Below the pieces are notes generated by a model. The model was given only the letters and a program-made list of their open reading frames with translations. It had not been told where the DNA came from and made no database searches. 9,693 bases of DNA from Saprospiraceae bacterium (GTDB lineage: Bacteria > Bacteroidota > Bacteroidia > Chitinophagales > Saprospiraceae): the NCBI GenBank assembly GCA_023299965.1, contig JALZVN010000082.1:1-9693 (forward strand), read 5' to 3'. Shown here in pieces: positions 5,834 to 9,693 of this stretch. The position numbers and the translations under genes were made by a program. Each line of letters opens with the position of its first letter. The first letter of the stretch is position 1.

Positions 5834-7162
5834 TTGATTCGAGAATTCCACAAACAGATTGTTAAGATATCGCCAGATTGGAAGCATAAGCGCTTTTTGA
5901 TCGCATTAAGCGGTGGTTTAGACTCTGTAGTCCTGGCTACATTGGCTAAACAGACCGGATTAAATATGGCCTTTTGTCATGTGAATTACCACTTGAGAGC
6001 TGATGCTTCGGATGGAGACGCTGATTTTGTATCGGATTTGGCTGACCAACTAGAGGTACCACTATTCTTATTGGAAAATGATTTATCTGATTTTCAAGGA
6101 AATATCCAGCTAGAAGCGAGAACATCCAGGTATGAGTGGTTTTATGACTTGATGGAAGGTCGAGGTTTTGACTACGTCATGACGGCGCACCATCTCAACG
6201 ATAGTCTAGAGACATTGCTTTTTAATTTGGGTCGTGGTACGGGCATCCATGGCATGACTGGCATCCCTGAACGCAATGAGCGTATACTACGCCCCATGTT
6301 AGCTTTTTCCAGAGAAGACATTTCAACTTTCGCGAAAGCAAATGACATACAGCATAGAGAAGATGAATCTAATGCTTCGGACAAGTATGCTAGAAACTTT
6401 CTACGACATCATGTAGTCCCAAATTTATTGGAGCACAATTCTGAATATCTAGATGGAGTCTCCAAAACAGTGCGCCACCTTCAAGGTACCGCTTATTTCA
6501 ATCAGATGGCACTAGATATCATTTTGGAGAAAGCATTAAATTCTGAGGGGGCATCTAGATGGAGACTGGACTGGGCACAAATGAAAGCGTATTTATACCC
6601 TTCACATATTTTGCTTCATTGGTTAGAAGCGTATGGTTTTTCTGGAAAACAAATTGATGATTTTCTGAGTAAGTCGCCTTGGCAAAATGGGGCTCGTCTT
6701 TTAACTAAGGACTATACCCTGCTCTATGATCGAGAGCATTTCATCTTGACCAAGCAAACAGAAAGTAAAGAACATAGAATACACTTTTCGCCAAAGTATT
6801 TTCAAGAATTGCAATTTGGCGATTGTCAATTCTCTTTTTCCTATATAAATGTTTCTGAATTTGAAAAATCCAATGATCCCAATATCGCGTTTTTTGATGC
6901 TGACAAACTTGGGATTATGGGTATCCGATTCTGGAAAGATGGGGATTCGTTTTTGCCTTTTGGAATGAATGGAAAAGCAAAAACACTAAAGAAACTTTTC
7001 ACTGATGCTAAATACGATATTGATCAAAAGCATCGAGTTCCGTTGTTGGTAAATGGAAATGATATTATTTGGGTGTGTGGTTTGAGATCGGATCATGCTT
7101 ATGCTGTTGGGAATGACACAAAAAGGGTGTTGAGGGTGAGGTGTAAAGACATAACAATTTAG
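5834..7162 (+). CDS. tilS: tRNA(Ile)-lysidine synthetase TilS
   Basis: Cytosolic ATP-dependent ligase that converts the wobble C34 of the CAU-anticodon tRNA-Ile to lysidine, changing both charging and codon reading to AUA; normally essential. At 442 residues it has the usual length of the long form. The PP-loop ATP motif is SGGLDS (26-31), followed by HVNYHLR (49-55) and TAHHLNDSLET (117-127) with the RG-x-G-x-x-G/M-x-GIP segment (134-145). The region EDESNASDKYARNFLRHHV (176-194) is the conserved tRNA-binding stretch. The C-terminal TilS domain shows RFWKDGDSFLPFGMNGKAKT (about 363-382), KLF and a late WVCGLRSD. The start must be TTG at 5834: an in-frame TAA lies at 5813-5815, and the first ATG (codon 45) falls after the P-loop; ATT at 5837 is the only other option. 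It diverges from the secreted-protein gene across 171 bases and ends 203 bases from the convergent envelope gene; no clear terminator is seen. Confidence 0.95.
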   Translation: MIREFHKQIVKISPDWKHKRFLIALSGGLDSVVLATLAKQTGLNMAFCHVNYHLRADASDGDADFVSDLADQLEVPLFLLENDLSDFQGNIQLEARTSRYEWFYDLMEGRGFDYVMTAHHLNDSLETLLFNLGRGTGIHGMTGIPERNERILRPMLAFSREDISTFAKANDIQHREDESNASDKYARNFLRHHVVPNLLEHNSEYLDGVSKTVRHLQGTAYFNQMALDIILEKALNSEGASRWRLDWAQMKAYLYPSHILLHWLEAYGFSGKQIDDFLSKSPWQNGARLLTKDYTLLYDREHFILTKQTESKEHRIHFSPKYFQELQFGDCQFSFSYINVSEFEKSNDPNIAFFDADKLGIMGIRFWKDGDSFLPFGMNGKAKTLKKLFTDAKYDIDQKHRVPLLVNGNDIIWVCGLRSDHAYAVGNDTKRVLRVRCKDITI

Positions 7163-7365
7163 AACTAAGTTTTCAAGCACAGCTTATTTTGACCTGCCAG
7201 ACCGAAATTGTTTCGAATTTTAATAGGGGCAGAAGTGCGTGTCTAGAGGTTTCCGTAAATGTTGTGCTCTATGGTAAAAATAAGTGTTGCGCGTCTAATT
7301 TCAAATCAGAAAACCGCCCTAGTTCCCAACTTTTTTTTGGTCAACTAAACCAAAACTACTTCACA
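7163..7365. other. convergent gap between tilS and the PorE-like gene; no feature recognised
   Basis: The 203 bases hold no credible gene. A T8 run (7331-7338) and an inverted repeat TTTTGGT / ACCAAAA (7335-7341, 7349-7355, 7-base loop) are present, but the T run precedes the hairpin on the plus strand and As follow it on the minus strand, so neither orientation makes a good intrinsic terminator. Confidence 0.5.
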
Positions 7366-9693
7366 TTAGTTGCTTATTTTTTGTAGACTGCCGTTTATTT
7401 TTTGCACTAAATAAGCAGATGGATACCCTTTCGTTTGCAAATTAGCGAGTACCTTATTTGCATCTGATTTATTAGAAAACCCAGCTAAATAAAATATAGT
7501 CAAGCCATTGCTTTGAGTCGTTTCTATTCTACCGTATCTGTTGAGTAATTCACGATCAATATTTCCAGTATTTCTCAAGGCCGCTAAACGGATTTTATAT
7601 TCAGAAACTGTACTGGTGCTTGTAGAAGGCGATGAATTTCTAGAAGTAAACAATTCTTCGCTTCCTGATTTATTCGTGACACCATCTTCAGTCACCACAT
7701 ATGCAGAACCGTATCCTGCTGCATTGACTCTAGACTTTATAGACTCCGCTTCCGCTTTAGTCCTATAAACGCCTACACGTACTCTGTTGTAGTCACTTGC
7801 CTTTTTAACGTACACATTTCCTATGCTTGACAAGCGAGAAGTATACTTACTTATATCTAATGGTTTACTAGCTTTTACAGCTGCAATCTGCACAGAAAAT
7901 CCACTTGAGATAGTACTTGTTGAGCTATAGCTACTGCGGGAAGCAGGCTGTGGTGCTGTTGATCTTGTGCTCGTATTAGGTTGGCTCGGAGCGCTAGCGA
8001 TCGGAGCAGAAGACATGATCGTCGATTCCTTTTTAAGTAAAATAGAACCTATTGCATCCTTAGAGACTTTTGTCCCCGTGTTAATTGTTTTCGTATTAGA
8101 CTTGAATCCGTTTTTAAAATATCTAATCTGATAAGTATATCCAGAAATCAATTTACTTGAGAATGATCCACTCCTATCGGTTACATAATTTTGCACTTCT
8201 TTAGTCGCCATGTTCTCGATGGCTATTTTCACATCTCCTAATCCTAATCCAGTATTTTGATCGAGTACCTGACCTATTACAGTTGGTAGACTAGATTCCA
8301 AAAGTACAGTGTACTCCTTTCCTTTCGCTCTTGAAATCTCCAAGAAATTGATTTCATAGCCCGGCTTCTCCAGACGTATTCTACAACCTGCATCAGACAA
8401 TAATTGAAAAACAAATTGCCCATTAACATCTGTGAATGTTTGATCTCCACCACATGCACTTAAATCCAGCGCTACTCTAGAGATATTATTATTACTTAAA
8501 GCATCTTTCACATTGAGGATATAATTCTCATCCGGCTTTGAAGTGGAATACAGATCTTCTAAACCATTGCCTGATGGGCGGTTGGATATAAAAAATCCCT
8601 TGCTCGTTGTATTGTTAATAACAAATCCGTAGTCATCCCTTGAAGAGTTAATGGTCTTGCCCTGGTGATATACTTTTCTAAAACTATCTCCTGATCTTGC
8701 TGCTCTATATATATCAAATCCTCCAAATCCTACATTCCAATTTGAAGAAAAATATAAACTCTCATCAGCTGAAAAAGGCGAAATTTCATCTCCTGGAGTA
8801 TTCACTACAGAGCCTGCATTCACTGGAAAAGACCAATCACTCCCACTATTGATACTCAAATAAATATCTTGTCCACCAAATCCATCTGCTCTATCAGAAC
8901 TAAAATATAAAGTAGATCCATCGTAAGAAAGACTTGGATAGGAACAATTGAACCCTGCGTTTAAGTGGGTATACTTTTCAGGATTTACCCAAGCCCCCGT
9001 TGGTGTCACGGCTGCAAGGTATAGTTCATCGTTGAGACCAGCCTCTGGGATTTGTCTTTGACCCAAATAAGTATTTTGCTTCGTGTAGCAAACCATTTGA
9101 CCATTTCCAGAAAAACTAAAATAAGAAATGTCACTTAGACTCTGACCTACCTCCATTTTTTGCACACTTCCATCTGCTAAAATCTTCTGAATAGATTTCC
9201 CTTGGCTAGAATGATTCTGCATAAAGTACACATCCGATCCAACTATGGATACCGCCATTTCTGCTTGGCTACTGTTTTGCTTCATAAACTGCACATCATA
9301 TATCGGTGCGATTCTTCCCAGTAGGCTCAACTTATCCAACTGAGCTACATAGTGGTCGCTGACTTCTTTATCTATCTGTGCATATTGAATAAAAACTTTG
9401 CGTGCAGCTGGAATATTCTCTAGAGCATGTAAGGTCTTTGCGTATTGGAGTACATTTTGGCCTTTTAACGCATTACTTGTACTTGCCTTTTCAAAATAGG
9501 ACTGTGCTTGCTTCATTTGATTGAGCATATAGTAGCACTCTCCGATTTTCGCCATGACATCACCATCCCCTCCTTTTCTCTCTGCAGTCTTGAGCAAATC
9601 CCTTAATTCCTTTTTGTAATCTTTGAGATTTTCAATGTTACTCCAGGACATCTGTGCTGTACCGTGAAGAGAGCAAAATGTCAATAGAACTAG
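7366..9693 (-). CDS. PorE-like envelope protein (TPR, PD40 propeller, CarbD-like domains, two SPOR domains), 5' end cut by the window
   Basis: An exported periplasmic or outer-membrane-associated protein. The frame is still open at base 9693 and reads LVLLTFCSLHGTAQ into the mature part, the end of a signal peptide, so the true start lies outside; a TTG at 9682-9684 opens inside that signal peptide and is not a credible start. Counting residues from that TTG: TPR helices at about 20-100; a PD40/WD40-like propeller at about 125-385 with twin motifs YFSSDRADGFGGQDIY (260-275) and YFSSNWNVGFGGFDIY (311-326); two carboxypeptidase-regulatory-like beta domains (about 390-460 and 465-548); a Ser/Thr/Pro-rich linker (553-593); and two SPOR domains (594-665 and 695-765), each beginning with a V/I-x-(I/L)-A-A strand. 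The first part matches the T9SS component PorE, which instead ends in an OmpA-like peptidoglycan-binding domain. SPOR domains bind glycan strands lacking stem peptides, often at the septum. The role is therefore probably peptidoglycan-linked scaffolding, with T9SS membership unproven. Confidence 0.85.
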   Translation of the reverse strand, partial: LVLLTFCSLHGTAQMSWSNIENLKDYKKELRDLLKTAERKGGDGDVMAKIGECYYMLNQMKQAQSYFEKASTSNALKGQNVLQYAKTLHALENIPAARKVFIQYAQIDKEVSDHYVAQLDKLSLLGRIAPIYDVQFMKQNSSQAEMAVSIVGSDVYFMQNHSSQGKSIQKILADGSVQKMEVGQSLSDISYFSFSGNGQMVCYTKQNTYLGQRQIPEAGLNDELYLAAVTPTGAWVNPEKYTHLNAGFNCSYPSLSYDGSTLYFSSDRADGFGGQDIYLSINSGSDWSFPVNAGSVVNTPGDEISPFSADESLYFSSNWNVGFGGFDIYRAARSGDSFRKVYHQGKTINSSRDDYGFVINNTTSKGFFISNRPSGNGLEDLYSTSKPDENYILNVKDALSNNNISRVALDLSACGGDQTFTDVNGQFVFQLLSDAGCRIRLEKPGYEINFLEISRAKGKEYTVLLESSLPTVIGQVLDQNTGLGLGDVKIAIENMATKEVQNYVTDRSGSFSSKLISGYTYQIRYFKNGFKSNTKTINTGTKVSKDAIGSILLKKESTIMSSAPIASAPSQPNTSTRSTAPQPASRSSYSSTSTISSGFSVQIAAVKASKPLDISKYTSRLSSIGNVYVKKASDYNRVRVGVYRTKAEAESIKSRVNAAGYGSAYVVTEDGVTNKSGSEELFTSRNSSPSTSTSTVSEYKIRLAALRNTGNIDRELLNRYGRIETTQSNGLTIFYLAGFSNKSDANKVLANLQTKGYPSAYLVQKINGSLQKISN

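Noticed and set aside
9682..9684. TTG as start codon of the PorE-like gene
   Set aside because: The frame stays open to the window edge and the residues upstream of it continue the hydrophobic core of a signal peptide, so the gene is truncated by the window, not started here.
1..9693. tRNA, rRNA, transposase or CRISPR features
   Set aside because: No cloverleaf with T-loop and anticodon arm, no rRNA-like core sequences, no transposase frame and no regular repeat-spacer pattern was found by eye on either strand.

Overview
The window most probably comes from a member of the Bacteroidota (Cytophagia-, Flavobacteriia- or Saprospiria-like; genus not resolvable from here). The pointers are a C-terminal type A sorting domain of the type IX secretion system (T9SS), SprB-type repeats, a PorE-like lipoprotein-style architecture (TPR, PD40 propeller, carboxypeptidase-regulatory-like domains), the AT-rich composition and the lack of clear Shine-Dalgarno sequences.

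Layout from left to right. Bases 1-283 hold no intact gene, only a possible C-terminal coding remnant (72-179). A plus-strand GNAT acetyltransferase follows (284-847). A minus-strand PiT-family phosphate transporter (1121-2227) ends at a perfect 17-bp hairpin (1039-1076). Bases 2228-2992 are a 765-base gene-free stretch that is rich in structure: a long imperfect stem-loop, an 11-bp inverted repeat around short direct repeats, an 18-bp perfect palindrome flanked by direct repeats, a near-consensus sigma-54 (-24/-12) promoter and, 47 bases after it, a textbook intrinsic terminator on the same strand. Next is a large minus-strand secreted protein (2993-5662): signal peptide, a predicted seven-bladed propeller, an Ig-like domain, four SprB repeats and a T9SS sorting domain. 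Divergent from it is tilS (5834-7162), the tRNA-Ile lysidine synthetase. The window ends in a minus-strand, 5'-truncated PorE-like envelope protein with two C-terminal SPOR domains (7366 to the window edge).

The genes do not form one operon: strands alternate and most gaps are 170-760 bases. The thematic link is the T9SS and cell envelope: one protein is a clear T9SS cargo, and the right-hand protein resembles the T9SS component PorE but carries SPOR domains instead of an OmpA-like peptidoglycan-binding domain. The phosphate transporter, GNAT enzyme and TilS are housekeeping or metabolic.

The most interesting signal is in the 765-base gap. The sigma-54-type promoter (2745-2760) points at no protein gene. 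A strong terminator follows, so the simplest reading is a small RNA of about 67 nt (2771-2837) under RpoN control, with a palindrome centred about 114 bases upstream of the predicted start, at the usual distance for an enhancer-binding activator. This is inferred from sequence only.
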